Shown here: piece after piece, positions 32,863 through 43,896 of the stretch | Numbering within the stretch: the stretch's first letter is position 1 | Layout of the letters: each line of letters starts with the position of its first letter | Assembly: GCF_004664715.2 (NCBI RefSeq) | Contig: NC_051071.1 | Location: 91,333,936-91,397,935 of the forward strand | DNA from: Peromyscus leucopus | Lineage: Eukaryota; Chordata; Mammalia; Rodentia; Cricetidae | Length of the DNA: 64,000 nucleotides | Direction of reading: 5' to 3' | Translations under genes and position numbers: made by a program | Notes under the pieces: model-generated | Told to the model about the DNA's origin: nothing | The model's input: the letters and a program-made list of their open reading frames with translations, nothing else | Database searches by the model: none

Positions 32863-33380
32863 TAGTTAGGGTTTCTTAAAGTGTGCTCCTAATTAGTCTT
32901 AATGATAAAAACGATGAGTCAAACATTGGAGTAATAATCTGAAAGACCAGAGAAGCAAAGGAGTACCCAGTGACTTCTTACCTCTCTGGATCCTATCACC
33001 AAGTGGGGCGGCCTGTCTCTATGAATCCTCAGACTGAATCAGGGTGAGATTCTGTTTCCACCCACATTATATTCCTGTCTCCACTTCCCTAGTTAGTGCT
33101 GGTATTAAAGGCTGTGTACCACCACCGCCCGCCCGACTCTGTTTCTCTTTTAGACTGGCTCAATCTCGTGTAGCCCAGGGTGGCCTTGAACTTCTGATCT
33201 TCCTGCTTCCTCCTCCCAAGTGTTGGGATTAAAAGTGTGTGTCACCACTGCCTGGCCTCTATGGTTAACTAGTGGCTAGCTTTGCCTTCTGCTTTCCAGG
33301 CAAGCTTTATTTGTCAGAATATAAACAAAATATCACACAACAGTTTCTATTGCTGTGAAGAGACATCATGACTAGGGAAA
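32863..33380 (-). mobile_element. MaLR LTR end fragment split by a class II LTR
   Basis: The antisense MT/ORR1 terminus (ATAGTTAGGGTTTCT) is at 32863-32876 and continues at 33343 as GTTTCTATTGCTGTGAAGAG after the inserted LTR. The rest is lost at the following B1. Confidence 0.75.
32877..33342 (-). mobile_element. class II solo LTR with embedded B1
   Basis: Antisense LTR between a perfect 6-bp duplication GTTTCT (32871-32876, 33343-33348). It shares CTCCTAATTAGTCTTAATGA, TATTAAAGGC, CTGCCTGGCCTCTATGG and ACTAGTGGCTAGC with the LTR at 38907-39348. One end has decayed from CA to TA. B1-derived sequence occupies about 33140-33260, in the same sense as the LTR. Confidence 0.82.
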
Positions 33381-33384
33381 CTCT

Positions 33385-33582
33385 TTTGTTGTTGTTGTTG
33401 TTGTTGTTGTTGTTTTGTTTAGTTTTGTTTTTGTTTTGTGTTTTGAGACAGGATTTCTCTGTTTAGCTTTTGGAGCCTATCCTGGATCTCGCTCTGTAGA
33501 CCAGACTGGCCTCAAACTCACAGAGATCTGCCTGGCTCTGCTTCCCAAGTGCCGGGATCAAAGGCGTGCGCTGCCTAGCAGC
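33385..33582 (-). repeat. B1 SINE with (GTT)n tail
   Basis: T-rich (TTG)9-like A-tail complement at 33389-33415, then TTTTGAGACAGGATTTCTCT ... CAAACTCACAGAGATCTGCC ... AAAGGCGTGCGC. Confidence 0.88.
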
Positions 33583-33614
33583 ACAATTTCTTAAACAAAA
33601 TAAAGACTCAACTT

Positions 33615-33745
33615 TGTTTGGACAGGGTCTCTATCTCAGGCTGGCTTCCAATCCATTCAGCAGCTGAGGATAGTCCTGAACTCCTGATCCTCTCGCCGCA
33701 AGCTCCTGAGTGCTAGGGTTGCAGGCACGTGTGGCTATGGCTGCC
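33615..33745 (-). repeat. diverged B1/B4 SINE
   Basis: GGACAGGGTCTCTATCTCAG, TCCTGAACTCCTGATCC, GAGTGCTAGGGTTGCAGGCA. Confidence 0.6.
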
Positions 33746-34783
33746 TCACACCGTGCCTTGCAGCCAAGCCTTGAGCACGCTACTGACCTACATCTCAGCC
33801 GAGACTCCTCTTCTGAGATTCCATCTCTAACTGAACTGCAAAGAGACCTGAGAAAAAGAAGCCCGGCAGCGTTTTTTAGGTTAGTACTAATTATAGACTC
33901 GAGAGAGTGGGGGCGGGACCAAGCACCGTGTTTGTTGGAGAAGTGGCCTCAGCCATTCTTCAAGCTAGAGGTTTGTTTGGTGTTGCAGTTTAAAAAAATC
34001 TGATTTCACAAACCTCTTCATCAAATGATTCAAAACATTCTCCAACCCCCTAAAACATATCTGGCTTGAAAAAAAAAAATCATTTCAACTCTGTTAAAAT
34101 ATTCATTAAAGCAAGTCTGTGAGGGAATGGAAGGGCATGCTGTAGCGGCATGGAGGAAGGTTCCCCTTTTACCTAATTTTTAAATATTTCAGTCATTCTA
34201 TTTGTTTTTTAAGGGGTTTATATATTTGAAGGATATTAATCTTTTGTTTATTGTATAGTATAAACATTTCCTCACATTTTTAAAAGCTATAATAATGTTA
34301 TTGACAGTACATCTGCAGCATTTCTAATGAGCCATATTAGGACTGAAATATTTCCACATATACAGGAAAAAAACAAGGAAAAATATTCCATATATTTAAT
34401 AATTTTCATGAAAAGGCTTTATTAATAACCAAGTGGTTATTAATAATTGTATCTGAAGCAGAAATTTTATAAGAAGAAAAGAAATAGATGGGTAGACAAC
34501 TAGGTGGTTAGAAACAGTTGGGTGTAAATACGGCACAAAGTCCGACAGTTCCACACCTTATTCTGTGATCAGCTACATATTGTTGTCTAAAGGGAACTAA
34601 CTGCAGATCATACATTAGTAACATAAAGATGTCTCTGAATTCATCAATGAATTATAGTGGGAAGCACAGAGGAAGAAAGAGAGTCCAGAAGTGACAGGGC
34701 ACACAATGTATCAATCAAGCGCAGTGCCCTACTTAACTGTGTTTTGTATGGTCCAAAACCCCTGGGAAATGCCTGGATACCTT
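33746..34783. other. unique AT-rich intergenic sequence
   Basis: About 1 kb with no repeat or exon recognised. Confidence 0.35.
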
Positions 34784-34864
34784 TGTGATAGTTCATCTTC
34801 ATGGCCAACTTGACTGGGTGTGTGTGTGAAGGAGGGTGGATTGTCTGAAGGGGGGTAGACCTAC

Positions 34865-36166
34865 TACAGTGGTTTGAATGAAAATAGCCCCCATAGACTC
34901 CTACAGAGTGGCAATGTTAGGAGGTGTGGTCATGTTGGAGTAGGCCTGGCCTTATTGAAAGAAGTGTGCTAGGCTGTCACTAGAGTAGACCGGTCCAGGC
35001 CCCCTCTGGACCACTGCCAGCAGACCAAGGTGGGGTCAACCTTGTGGGTTCCTGAGAGCCTCCCCAGCACCCTGCCTCTTCCTATTCCCATGATGTCCTC
35101 ATCTATCATGGTATCTACCTCCCTGCCCTCCCACTCTGTCCCTGTTCCAGCTTGACCCTCCCACTTCCCTATGTGCTCATCCCCCACTCCTCGCCCTCTG
35201 CCACCCCCCCCCCCCCACACCCAGTCCACTCATATAGATCTCATCCACTTCTCCTTCACAGGGTCATCCATGTGTCCCTCCTAGGGTCTGGTGACCAGCC
35301 TAGCAAATAACCTAGCTGTCATCATAGAGCCTTTGTCCAGTGACAGATGGAGGAAACTACAGAGATCCACGGCCAGGCACCAGGCTGAGCTCTGGGAATC
35401 CAATAGATGAGAGAGAGGAGAGATACTGCAGGCGAGGGACATCGAGATCATGATGGGAGGATGTGCATGACCAGCCACACTAGTGGAAGCCCGTGAACTG
35501 TGGACTGGTGGATGTGGAGCCCCCCCCCCCATGGGACTGGACTAGGCCCCCTAGATACAGAAGACAGTTGTTTGGCTCAAACTGTTTGGGGGGCATCCAG
35601 GCAGGGGGATCAAGATCTGTTCCTGGTCTATGGTCAGGCTTCTGGAACCCAGTGCCTGTGGTGTGATGCCTTGCACAGCCTTGGTGCAGTGGGAAGGGGC
35701 TTGGACCTCCCTAGGCTCAGTGTGCTGGGCTCTGCTGACTCCCTATGGGAGACCTCGATTTAGGGGATGTGGGGATGTAGGGTGGCTTGGGAAAGAGGGC
35801 TGGGAGTGGGAGGAGCGAGGAGGGGGGATCTGTGGATAGTATGTGGAGTAAGTAGAAGATTTCTTAATAAAGAAAAATGAAAGAAAAAAAGAAAGAAAGG
35901 AGTGTGTCACTAGGGGTAGGCTTTGAGGCTTCAAATGCTCAAGCCAGACCCAGTGGCTCTTCCTCTTCCTGCTGCCTGGCAATCTGGATGTAGAACTCTC
36001 GGTTGCCTCTCCAGCACGGCGTCCCCTTACATGCCACCATGCTTCACGCCATGGCAATAATGGACTAAACCTCTGAATTGTAAGCCACAGCCAATTAAAT
36101 GTTTTCCTTTATAAGAGTTGTTGTGGTTATGGTGTCTCATCACAGCAATAAAACCTTAACCAAGAC
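34865..36166 (+). mobile_element. MT-type MaLR LTR, middle layer of the nest
   Basis: 5' half CAGTGGTTTGAATGAAAATA ... GGTCATGTTGGAGTAGG; 3' half GTGTGTCACTAGGGGTAGGC ... AATGGACTAAACCTCTGAAT ... GGTGTCTCATCACAGCAATA ... TTAACCAAGAC. The halves are separated by an L1 at about 34985-35897. Confidence 0.85.
34985..35897 (+). mobile_element. 5'-truncated L1 3' end, inner layer of the nest
   Basis: Carries L1 3'-UTR landmarks in order: GACCAGCCTAGCAAATAACC, AGATCCACGGCCAGGCACCA, TGAGCTCTGGGAATCCAATA, CATGGGACTGGACTAGGCCC, GTGATGCCTTGCACAGCCTT, GGGGGGATCTGTGGATAGTA, and TTTCTTAATAAAGAAAAATG with an A/GAAA-rich tail. C runs at 35206-35217 and 35519-35530. The flanks share AGTGTG...GTCACTAG, an imperfect target duplication. 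Confidence 0.85.
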
Positions 36167-36416
36167 TTCTATCCTGGATTTGGTGACACTATCCCATGGT
36201 CTAGGGGCCAAGAGAAAATAAAGGAGGAAAATGACAAAACCAGAGGCATGCCAACATTCCCCTTTCTCTGCTTCTGGCCTGCCACAATGTGAGGGGTTCT
36301 TCTGTCCTGTCGTCCTAAGCTTGACATCAGCACCCTCTGAAACCGTGAGCCAATGCATCTTTCCTATCTTGTTGCATTTGTTGGGTATTTTGTCATAGCA
36401 ATGCAAAAATAACACA

Positions 36417-37427
36417 TATACTCTATGTTTTTTCCCTATGAATACATAGCTATGATGACCTCTCCCTTTGCACTTGAAGAAAGCATTTTACAGCACTTTT
36501 TACAGCCTTACATCCAATTGCAAGTGTCATTACCCTCCCGCTTTGGGGGTCATTATTAAGTAAAGTAAGGGTGACTTGTAACACCAGATTGGTGAACCGA
36601 ATAACCAAGAAAATCAAGTGATGCACACAACACAGGCCATGATGCACACAACACAGGAGGTGAAGAAGGGAAGCAGAGCACCATGGGATTTTATCATGCT
36701 GCCCACAACAGCACGCAACCTCACACTTTTTAGTTCTTTGTTTCTGGAGCCTTCCATGTGATATTTTCACCCTGTGGTGCACCCTGGGTAATAGGAACTA
36801 CAGGGAGGGACACTGAGTCCACCCTCAGGACTGCATAGCCTGTCTTCCTTTCTTCCCTTCGCTGATAGCAGACCGGAGGTTCCCGGAAGTTAAACGACAC
36901 TCATTCTTGTGCGCACACACTTCTGGACAAGTAATTCTGAGCACTTGCTATGTGGAAGCCCTGTGGGAACTGGGGACTTCAGGGTGTGGAATTTCAGCCT
37001 GGTAAGGGGGTAGATGTGACTTGCACAATTAGATCATAACATCACTACTGTGGGGGAGTCCCCAAACGAGCTCCATAGGTCAAACAAAATGATGTACTCA
37101 AGTGGGTCAAGGATGAGTCCTCAAGGTAGAGTCACATAAGGAGATGGCCCCAGCTCTCGTTCTGGCCTTGGAGCCTCATGTAAAGAGCATGGGGTTTGGG
37201 ACCAGTCCTGGCTTTCAATTCTGTCTCTACTTCTTACTAATTGTGGAATTTAGACATGCTGTGTAAACTTGCTTAGACCAAGCTTTCTTTTCTGGAATAT
37301 GGGGGTAGTGAACTCCTCTTCTCTGGTTTATTGTAAGGATAAAGTTAAAAAACAAAACAAGATGCTCAGCCAGGACCACTGTCCTTAAACCAACAAAGAA
37401 GTCTGCTGTAAATATGTCTTTTATTAG
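36417..37427. other. unique intergenic sequence
   Basis: Nothing recognised over 1 kb. Confidence 0.35.
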
Positions 37428-37572
37428 TTTCTCAAGACAGGGTTTCTCTGTGTACCTTTAGCCATCCTGGAACTCACTCTGTAGACCAGGCTGGCCTTGA
37501 ACTCACAGAGATCCACCTCCCTCTGCCTCCTGAGTGCTGGGATTAAAGGTGTGCGCCACTACTGCCTGGTGT
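37428..37572 (-). repeat. B1 SINE
   Basis: CAAGACAGGGTTTCTCTGTG ... AGACCAGGCTGGCCTTGAAC ... GGGATTAAAGGTGTGCGCC. Confidence 0.92.
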
Positions 37573-37677
37573 AACCCTGTGTCCTGGGCATTGGGGTGGA
37601 TTTGACAGGGCTTTCTGCTGAAATACACAGATTGGCTTTAAATGTATGCTGATCACTTACTATATGAAATGTTCCTT

Positions 37678-38104
37678 GTCTTAGCTTTTTATCTCTGCAA
37701 CAAAAATACATAAGAAAGCCAACTTGAAGGAGAAAATATTTATTTTGGTTCGGTTTCCATCAATAGTTTATCTGAATTTGCACCCGGGGTTACGGTGAAG
37801 TAAAGCATCAGGTAGAGGCATGAAGTGGGGTCATTCTGCTCAGCTCGTGACGGCCAGAAAGGATAGAGGAGAGAGGAAGACACGTATGTCCCCAGTGATC
37901 TACTTTCTCTAAGTAGATCCCACCATTCAACATCCCACTAATCCATTTTATCAGCCCATCTGCAGATGGATTAATCCACTGATGAGGAGGGAACCTTTGT
38001 AACCCAATCACCTCCCGAGGATCCCACATCTACACATCCTCAAGATCAAGCCTTAAACACACGAACCTGGGTGGGGGCACATTTTATATTCGTACTGGAA
38101 CACC
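37678..38104 (-). mobile_element. MaLR-like LTR, old, antisense
   Basis: Starts TTGTCTTAGCTTTTTATCTC and ends near ATTCGTACTGGAACACC. Size and ends suit a diverged MT/ORR1-like LTR; internal similarity is weak. Confidence 0.4.
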
Positions 38105-38508
38105 CCTAAAAGACTGATACAACATAAAGTTCACACAGGGCCGTGTCTTTTTCCCTGATGCATCTGGAGAGTCCTGCAGTCACTTCCCAGGCTTTAGTTG
38201 TTTGTCCTCATCGACAGAAATAAACATCTGTAAAGATCATTTAAAGCATCGAGACAGAAAGACGTCATAGGGCTCATCAGCTGTGTGTAAGGAAAGAGCA
38301 GAATGCTTTTTATAGCCTGGAAAGGAATATGTGAATAGGGTAATTTTGTTTTTAAGGACTATATTCTTAATACAGTAAAAGTCCCTCAAAAGGATATATT
38401 ATTAAAAATGATTAATATAACCACTTCAGTATTTTTTAGATTATGAATGTCTCAGCAGCAAAATGTGACAGCATCTTCAAGTAAATAGAAGGTCTCTTAT
38501 CACAGTGT
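38105..38508. other. unique AT-rich intergenic sequence
   Basis: Nothing recognised. Confidence 0.3.
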
Positions 38509-38558
38509 TATCATATCATATCATATCATATCATATCATATCATATCATATCATATCA
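38509..38558. repeat. (ATCAT)10 pentanucleotide microsatellite
   Basis: Ten clean units of TATCA; no interruptions. Confidence 0.97.
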
Positions 38559-38724
38559 CCAAATGACACTGCTTAGGTTATCCCTGAGTCCAGCTGACCA
38601 GAAGACCAGTGTTCCTCAGTCCCAGTCCTTTACCATAATAAACTTGGAACAGCCACCTAATGTCTTGATTCATTTTGATTCTACATAGATGATCTCAAAG
38701 AGCTTGCTGAGAAATCTGTGATCA

Positions 38725-38866
38725 CAGACTGGACATGGTGGCATACAGCCATGATATTGGCCATCAGAAGATAGAGGCAGGAAGACCCAGATTTTGAGCA
38801 TGGCTTGAGCTACACAGTGAGTTCAAGCCAGTCTGAGATAGATGATGAGACCCGAGACAAAAAACC
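38725..38866 (+). repeat. diverged B1-like SINE
   Basis: GGACATGGTGGCATACAGCC, AGATAGAGGCAGGAAGACCC, CTACACAGTGAGTTCAAGCC. Confidence 0.65.
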
Positions 38867-38867
38867 A

Positions 38868-39405
38868 AGGGCTGGGGATGCAGTTCAGTGATAGAGTGCT
38901 TGCTTATGTAGCGCAAATCCTAATTGGTCTTACTAAAAACCCAGAGCCATATATCAAGGTAAATACTGAAAGATCAGAGAGACAAAGGAACAAGCCACAG
39001 CCACCTCTCACTTCACCAAGTCCTCAGCCAAAAGGGAGCTGAGTTCCTGTCTCCTCCCCCTTATATTCCTTTCACCGTCTAATCTCTTCCTGTCTCCACC
39101 TCCCTGTGCTGGGATCAAAGGTGAATGCCACTACTGCCTGGCTCTGTTCCTCTTTTAGACTGGATTGATCTTGTATAGCCCAGGGTGGCCTTGAACTCAC
39201 AGAGATCCATCTGCCTCTGCCTCCCGAGTTCTGAGATTAAAGGTGTGCATCACCACTGCCTGGCCTCTATGGCTAACTAGTGGCTTAGATCTGCCCTCTG
39301 ATCTTCAGGCAAGTTTATTTGTTAGAGCACAAACAAAATATCACCACATGCTTAGCATGTGCATGGTCCTAGAGTTGATTCTAGTACTGAAGAAGAAAAG
39401 AAAGG
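38868..39405 (+). repeat. ID SINE split by a class II LTR
   Basis: Left half 38868-38906 (GGGCTGGGGATGCAGTTCAG ... GAGTGCTTGCTTA). Right half from 39349 (TGCTTAGCATGTGCATGGTC ... GAGTTGATTCTAGTACTGAA, then GAAGAAAAG tail). The halves form one normal ID element around the inserted LTR. Confidence 0.88.
38907..39348 (-). mobile_element. class II solo LTR with embedded B1, inserted in an ID SINE
   Basis: A 442-bp antisense LTR (TGTAGCGCAAATCCTAATTG to AAACAAAATATCACCACA) between a perfect 6-bp duplication TGCTTA (38901-38906, 39349-39354). B1-derived sequence about 39110-39260. Related to 32877-33342. Confidence 0.9.
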
Positions 39406-39411
39406 AAAGGC

Positions 39412-39615
39412 CTTGGGGTGGGGGTAGTCCAATTGTAAGGTACTTATTGTCTAAGCATGAGGACCTGAGTTTGATCCCAACACTCACATGAAAAGCACAT
39501 GCCTGTAAGCCCAGCCCTGAGGAGAGGGAAAGAGAGAAGGAGGATCCCCAGTGCCCCTGAGAGTCTACAAGGTGAAGAGTGATTGGGGAAAATATCTGAC
39601 ATCAACTTCTGGCCT
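39412..39615 (+). repeat. tRNA-derived SINE (RSINE/B4-like)
   Basis: GGACCTGAGTTTGATCCCAA, ACATGCCTGTAAGCCCAGC, TCTGACATCAACTTCTGGCC, leading into a CA-rich tract. Confidence 0.7.
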
Positions 39616-39818
39616 ACACACACACATACACACACACACACACACCACCACCACCACCACCACCAGCACCACCACCACATACACACAAACACCATATGCA
39701 CACAAATACACACACACCACCTATATAAACACACACCACATACATACATACACCCACACCCACATACACACACTACACACACACCACATGAACATCACAT
39801 ACATACACACACCACACA
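39616..39818. repeat. (CA)n/(CAC)n compound microsatellite
   Basis: About 200 bp of CA, CAC, ACAT and CCAC units. The His/Thr-rich frames across it are artefacts. Confidence 0.95.
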
Positions 39819-39981
39819 TTCCTTTGATTAAATAAAGTGAAAATGTGATCATAGAATATCTTGGAGGCACAACAACTTCAACACTCCAAACACACTAACT
39901 CCTGGAACCTCTGAATGGTTTATATTACCTGGAATATTTCAGAGGACACATTTAAATCAAATGTATTTAAAAATAGAGAGG

Positions 39982-40192
39982 GGACTGGAGAGATGGCTCA
40001 GTGGTTAAGAGTGAATGCTGCTCTTCCAGAGGACCTGAGTTCCGTTCCCAAAACCCATAATTGGGTGGCTCAAAACTGCCTGTAACTCCAGATCGAAGGG
40101 ACATGACATCCTCTTCTGGTCTCTGCAGATACCTTTATATGTAGCATACATTCACACAGAAACGTTAATGAAAATAAATCCTTTTTTAAAAA
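39982..40192 (+). repeat. B2/B3 SINE
   Basis: GGACTGGAGAGATGGCTCAG, AGTGGTTAAGAG, CTCTTCCAGAGGACCTGAGT, AAAATAAATCC tail. Confidence 0.88.
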
Positions 40193-40204
40193 TAAAAATG
40201 TTGG

Positions 40205-40395
40205 GCCAGTGAGACGAATCAGCATGTAAAGTGTTTGGCAAAGATGTCTGGGGACTTGAGTTCAGCTCCTGTATCACGCATAAGGGTGGGAGAGAACTAA
40301 CTCCACAAAGCCGCCCTCTGACCTTCACATGTGCACTATGGCTCACCCACCCCACCCCATCACATACACACAGGATACCAAAAAAAAAAATATTA
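40205..40395 (+). repeat. B3-type SINE
   Basis: GGGCCAGTGAGACGAATCAG ... GGACTTGAGTTCAGCTCCTG ... GCCCTCTGACCTTCACATGT ... A(11) tail. Confidence 0.75.
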
Positions 40396-40404
40396 GAAGA
40401 AAAT

Positions 40405-40782
40405 TGCTGTGGGATGTCTTTCTGTAGGCTGTGAATATGTGTTGCTCTGATTGGTTGATAAATAAAGCTGCTTGGCCAATGGTGAGGTAGAAGAAGGTGA
40501 GGTGGGACATTCAAACTGGGGAGAGATGAGAAGAAAGGAGAGTGGGGCAGATACTGCCAGCCAACACCAGGGGAAGCAAGATGTGAAAGGACCGGTGAAG
40601 CCACACGGCGATGCATAGATTAATAGAATGGGCTGAGTTAAATTGTAAGAGCTAGCTAGTGAGAAGCCTGAGCCAATAGGCCATAGAATTTGCAATTAAT
40701 ATTAAGCCTCTATTTGATAAGCAGCTGTGGAACCTCAGGGTTGGGTGGGGGCCTGATGGGAACAGAGAAACTTATGGCTACA
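40405..40782 (+). mobile_element. class II solo LTR, 6-bp duplication GAAAAT
   Basis: A 378-bp LTR from TGCTGTGGGATGTCTTTCTG to TTATGGCTACA, between GAAAAT at 40399-40404 and 40783-40788. Same family as the 3' LTR at 17911-18290. Confidence 0.92.
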
Positions 40783-41015
40783 GAAAATAGAGAATTTTCT
40801 CCAGAAACACAAAAATGGAAGGAAATGCATGAAGTTAGAGGGAAGGAAGTGTGGCTCATGAACCCTCTTGGTTCCAAGTTGGAGAACCACCTGCTAGAAC
40901 CCAGCAGCGGACTGGCCATATAACCCAAGGTAATGTGCAGAGCAAATACCACTACATCTTCCCTCTTGGTTTGTAAGCTTTTGAGGTAGGAATCATGCTG
41001 TTTGTAATTCATTGT
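40783..41015. other. unique sequence
   Basis: Nothing recognised. Confidence 0.3.
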
Positions 41016-41165
41016 TGTGGTACCTTGAATGAGAATGCCCCCGTGGGTTCATATATTCGAATGCTTAGTCATCAGGGAGTAGAACTATTTGAAAGAATTA
41101 TAAGGATTAGGAGGTGTGGCCTTGTTGGAGGAGGTGTGTCACTTGGGATGCCCATGCCAGGCCCA

Positions 41166-41230
<65 letters not shown>

Positions 41231-41489
41231 CCTCTCCCTCTCCCTCTCCCTCTCCCTCTCCCTCTCCCTCCCTCCCTCCCTCCCTCCCTCTCTTTGCCTG
41301 CTGCCTGTGGGTCAGGATGTAAAGTTCTTAGCTACTGCTCTAGTATCATGAGTTCCAGCATGCTCCCGCCATGATGATAATGGACTAACCCTCTGAAACT
41401 GTAAACAAGCCCCCAATTGAACACTTTCCTTTATAAGAGTCACCTTGGTCATGGTGTCTCTTCATAGTAGTAGAACAGTGACTAAGGCA
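41016..41489 (+). mobile_element. MT-type MaLR LTR with pyrimidine-tract expansion
   Basis: TGTGGTACCTTGAATGAGAA ... GGTGTGGCCTTGTTGGAGGA ... AATGGACTAACCCTCTGAAA ... GTGACTAAGGCA. The short CT-rich stretch found in other copies has grown here into (TC)n-(CCCTCT)n-(CCCT)n (41169-41292). Flanks ATTGT / ATTAT may be a decayed 5-bp duplication. Confidence 0.88.
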
Positions 41490-41510
41490 ATTATATATAC
41501 CCAGGGGCTT

Positions 41511-41512
<2 letters not shown>

Positions 41513-41560
<48 letters not shown>
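41513..41560. repeat. (GT)24 microsatellite
   Basis: Uninterrupted run between the MT LTR and a B4 SINE. Confidence 0.97.
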
Positions 41561-41562
<2 letters not shown>

Positions 41563-41563
<1 letters not shown>

Positions 41564-41763
41564 AGTTTTTGCCCAGGCGGCTTTGAACTCACTATGTATT
41601 GAAGTATTATTGAAGGATGACCTTTGCTCTTCCTCATTTCCCTCCTGAGTGACAGGATTATAGGCATGTACTACCATGCTCTGTTTATGTGGTACTGGGG
41701 TCAAAGCCCTGGCCCTGTGTATGGTAAGCTAACACTCTAATAACTGAGCTACATCCCCAACCA
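41563..41763 (-). repeat. B4 (ID-B1) SINE, old
   Basis: TGCCCAGGCGGCTTTGAACT, CCTGAGTGACAGGATTATAG, then the ID half ACTGAGCTACATCCCCAACC. Confidence 0.7.
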
Positions 41764-42655
41764 CCGTTTTATGCAGCATTTGTAATTTTTTAAACCAGTT
41801 AAAATAAATAAAATGAAATTAAAAAGCAACCGAAGCATTCCTCCTTGTCCAAGGAGAACTTCAATATTCTACTTCTTCGGCGGCACTGAAAACAAAAACA
41901 GATGTCCTTCACTCAAGCAGAGAAGCAAAAATAGAATGGCTTACACAGTCTTTCAGAACTGAATGTGCAAGAGCAATATGGCTTCCCTCGGCTTTTAAAG
42001 ATGCTTGAGCAATGGAAAGGAGTAGCAGAAATATTTTTTTGCCATCATAAACAAAAAAAATATATATCTGATAGCCATGCAGATTTTGCCAAATAGAAAT
42101 CATATCCAAGAATAGATACGACAATGGATGCTTTCTCTCAAGTCCAGCCAAATAGAGCGAGTCTGCGATTGAAGCAAGGAAATTTTAGGTTGATGACATG
42201 AAATATTGTCTTCATAAAGCAAAATGAGCGTGACATCAGTCACTTCACGTGACTCGACCAAGCAGGTGAGAGCTCCAGACTGAGCTCTCGGAAGAACAGC
42301 ACAGACAAGGGCCAAGTGTGTTTGTTATCCCACGATTCTTTGTAAGATAAACCCAAGATCTTACTCTGTTTTCCAGATGGGAAAATCTCAATCATAATAA
42401 AGAACAAATATAAAGGTTGATATTTCAGGGGTTTCTCAAGATTTCATTTCACTTTACTCGAAGCACAAAGGGAAACAACGAGAACAAATTCTTTCACAAA
42501 ATGTTGGTGTCCAAACAGTGGAAATATAAACTTTAGAGAAGGCTTCTCAACTGGTTCCTGTGTCTTAATCTTTAAATTAAAAAAACAACAACAACAACAA
42601 AAAAAAAACCCTCAAAATTTAGATGGTTGCAAATGTCAATTTGTTTAAAATTTTA
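41764..42655. other. unique intergenic sequence
   Basis: Nothing recognised over 0.9 kb; short A/CAA-rich run at 42580-42610. Confidence 0.35.
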
Positions 42656-42657
42656 AA

Positions 42658-42862
42658 AATGTTGATGTGTATAAGTGTTTTGTCTGCGTATATGTACGCA
42701 CATCTTATGGATGTCTGATACTTGTGGAGGTCAGAAGAGGGCATCAGATCCCCGGAGTGGAGTTCAGAGGGTGGCCGGCCGCCATGGGGGTGCTGGGGAC
42801 AGAGCCCGGGCCTCTGCCAGAGCAGTAAGCACTTGCAGTACCGCGCTGCCCCTCCTGCCCAC
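42658..42862 (-). repeat. B3 SINE
   Basis: GTGGAGGTCAGAAGAGGGCA, TCAGATCCCCGGAGTGGAG, GGGTGCTGGGGACAGAGCCC, CAGAGCAGTAAGCACTTGC. Confidence 0.8.
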
Positions 42863-43515
42863 AAACCCAAGGTTTTAACAGCAAAGCGAAGCAGGGACTT
42901 ACTTAGCTGTAGGTAAAGGGACAGAGTTTTAACAGCACAACTTATAGACAATTGGTTTAAACTGAAACATTTGCAATCACAAGAAGAGGGATGCGTGAGT
43001 CAGAAACAGAAAGACAGACCCCATGTTTCTCCCCCACGTACATCATTTGCTTCAGAAGATGGATCTGAGTGTACAGTAGTGATCACTGGTGGTTGGAAAT
43101 GGTGGTAGAAAAGGGGGGGGAAGAACTGGGGTGTTAGATAAAGACTAGCAAAACACAGGCGGATGCCAGGATGCGATGCTGTGTTCTAGAACACCTTACA
43201 CTAGTTTACTTTACAATAAACTGTGTATTTTATAGTTTAGGGATAACCAAAGAGAGGAGCTTAAAGGTACCAAGCACAAAACACTGATTAGGAGATGGAA
43301 GTATTAATTTCCAATGATTAAATAAATACATTTTTATACAAATGTTAATGTCTCATACTATACCTCATAACATTAAAATTATGATAAAATAAACTTAGAA
43401 TATGGTATTAGACAATAAAAGAAACCACAGGGAAAACAATTTTTCTTTAACTAGGACCTTTCATTTATTAATGAAAGTATACTATTCTACCTAGAAAGCC
43501 ATTAGTCATTATAGA
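42863..43515. other. unique AT-rich intergenic sequence
   Basis: Nothing recognised. Confidence 0.35.
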
Positions 43516-43682
43516 TAGTTTTTTGGGTTTGTTTTTTTCTTCAAGACAAGGTTTCTCTGTGTAACAGCTCTGGCTGTCCTGGAACTCACTTTATAGATCA
43601 CACTGGTCTTGAACTCACAAATATCGCTTGCCTCTGCCTCCTGAGTGCTGGAATTGAAAGTGTGAACCACCATTGCCCAGCT
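43516..43682 (-). repeat. B1 SINE
   Basis: TCAAGACAAGGTTTCTCTGT ... GGCTGTCCTGGAACTCACTT ... CTCCTGAGTGCTGGAATTG. Confidence 0.88.
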
Positions 43683-43727
43683 AGACAGTTTTATCCAAAA
43701 CAAAAAACAAAGAAACAAACAAAAAAA

Positions 43728-43882
43728 CAAGCTGGTCATGCCTCTAATCCAAGCCAAGGCAGGTGGAGCTCTGTGAGTTTGAGGTTGGCCTGGTTTCCAT
43801 GATGAGTTCCAGGCTACCAGAACCACAAAGTGAGAAAAAAAAAAAAAAAAAGAAGGAAGGAAGGGAGGGAGGGAGGGAGGGG
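43728..43882 (+). repeat. B1 SINE with A(18)-(GGAA)n-(GGGA)n tail
   Basis: GCTGGTCATGCCTCTAATCC (shortened A box) ... GATGAGTTCCAGGCTACCAG ... long A-tail grading into GGAA/GGGA repeats. Confidence 0.82.
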
Positions 43883-43896
43883 AAATAAGATAAAAT

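Larger units (their letters stand above)
34784..36416 (+). mobile_element. older MaLR-like LTR, outer layer of a triple nest
   Basis: The 5' part (34784-34864) reads TGTGATAGTTCATCTTCATG, GCCAACTTGACTGGG. The 3' part (about 36167-36416) reads ACTATCCCATGGTCTAGGGG ... GTATTTTGTCATAGCAATG ... AATAACACA. The two halves are separated by the MT LTR at 34865-36166. Family inferred from the matching order of both halves. Confidence 0.6.

Noticed and set aside
39444..39835. Cys/Val- and His/Thr-rich frames
   Set aside because: Artefacts of the (CA)n/(CAC)n tract.
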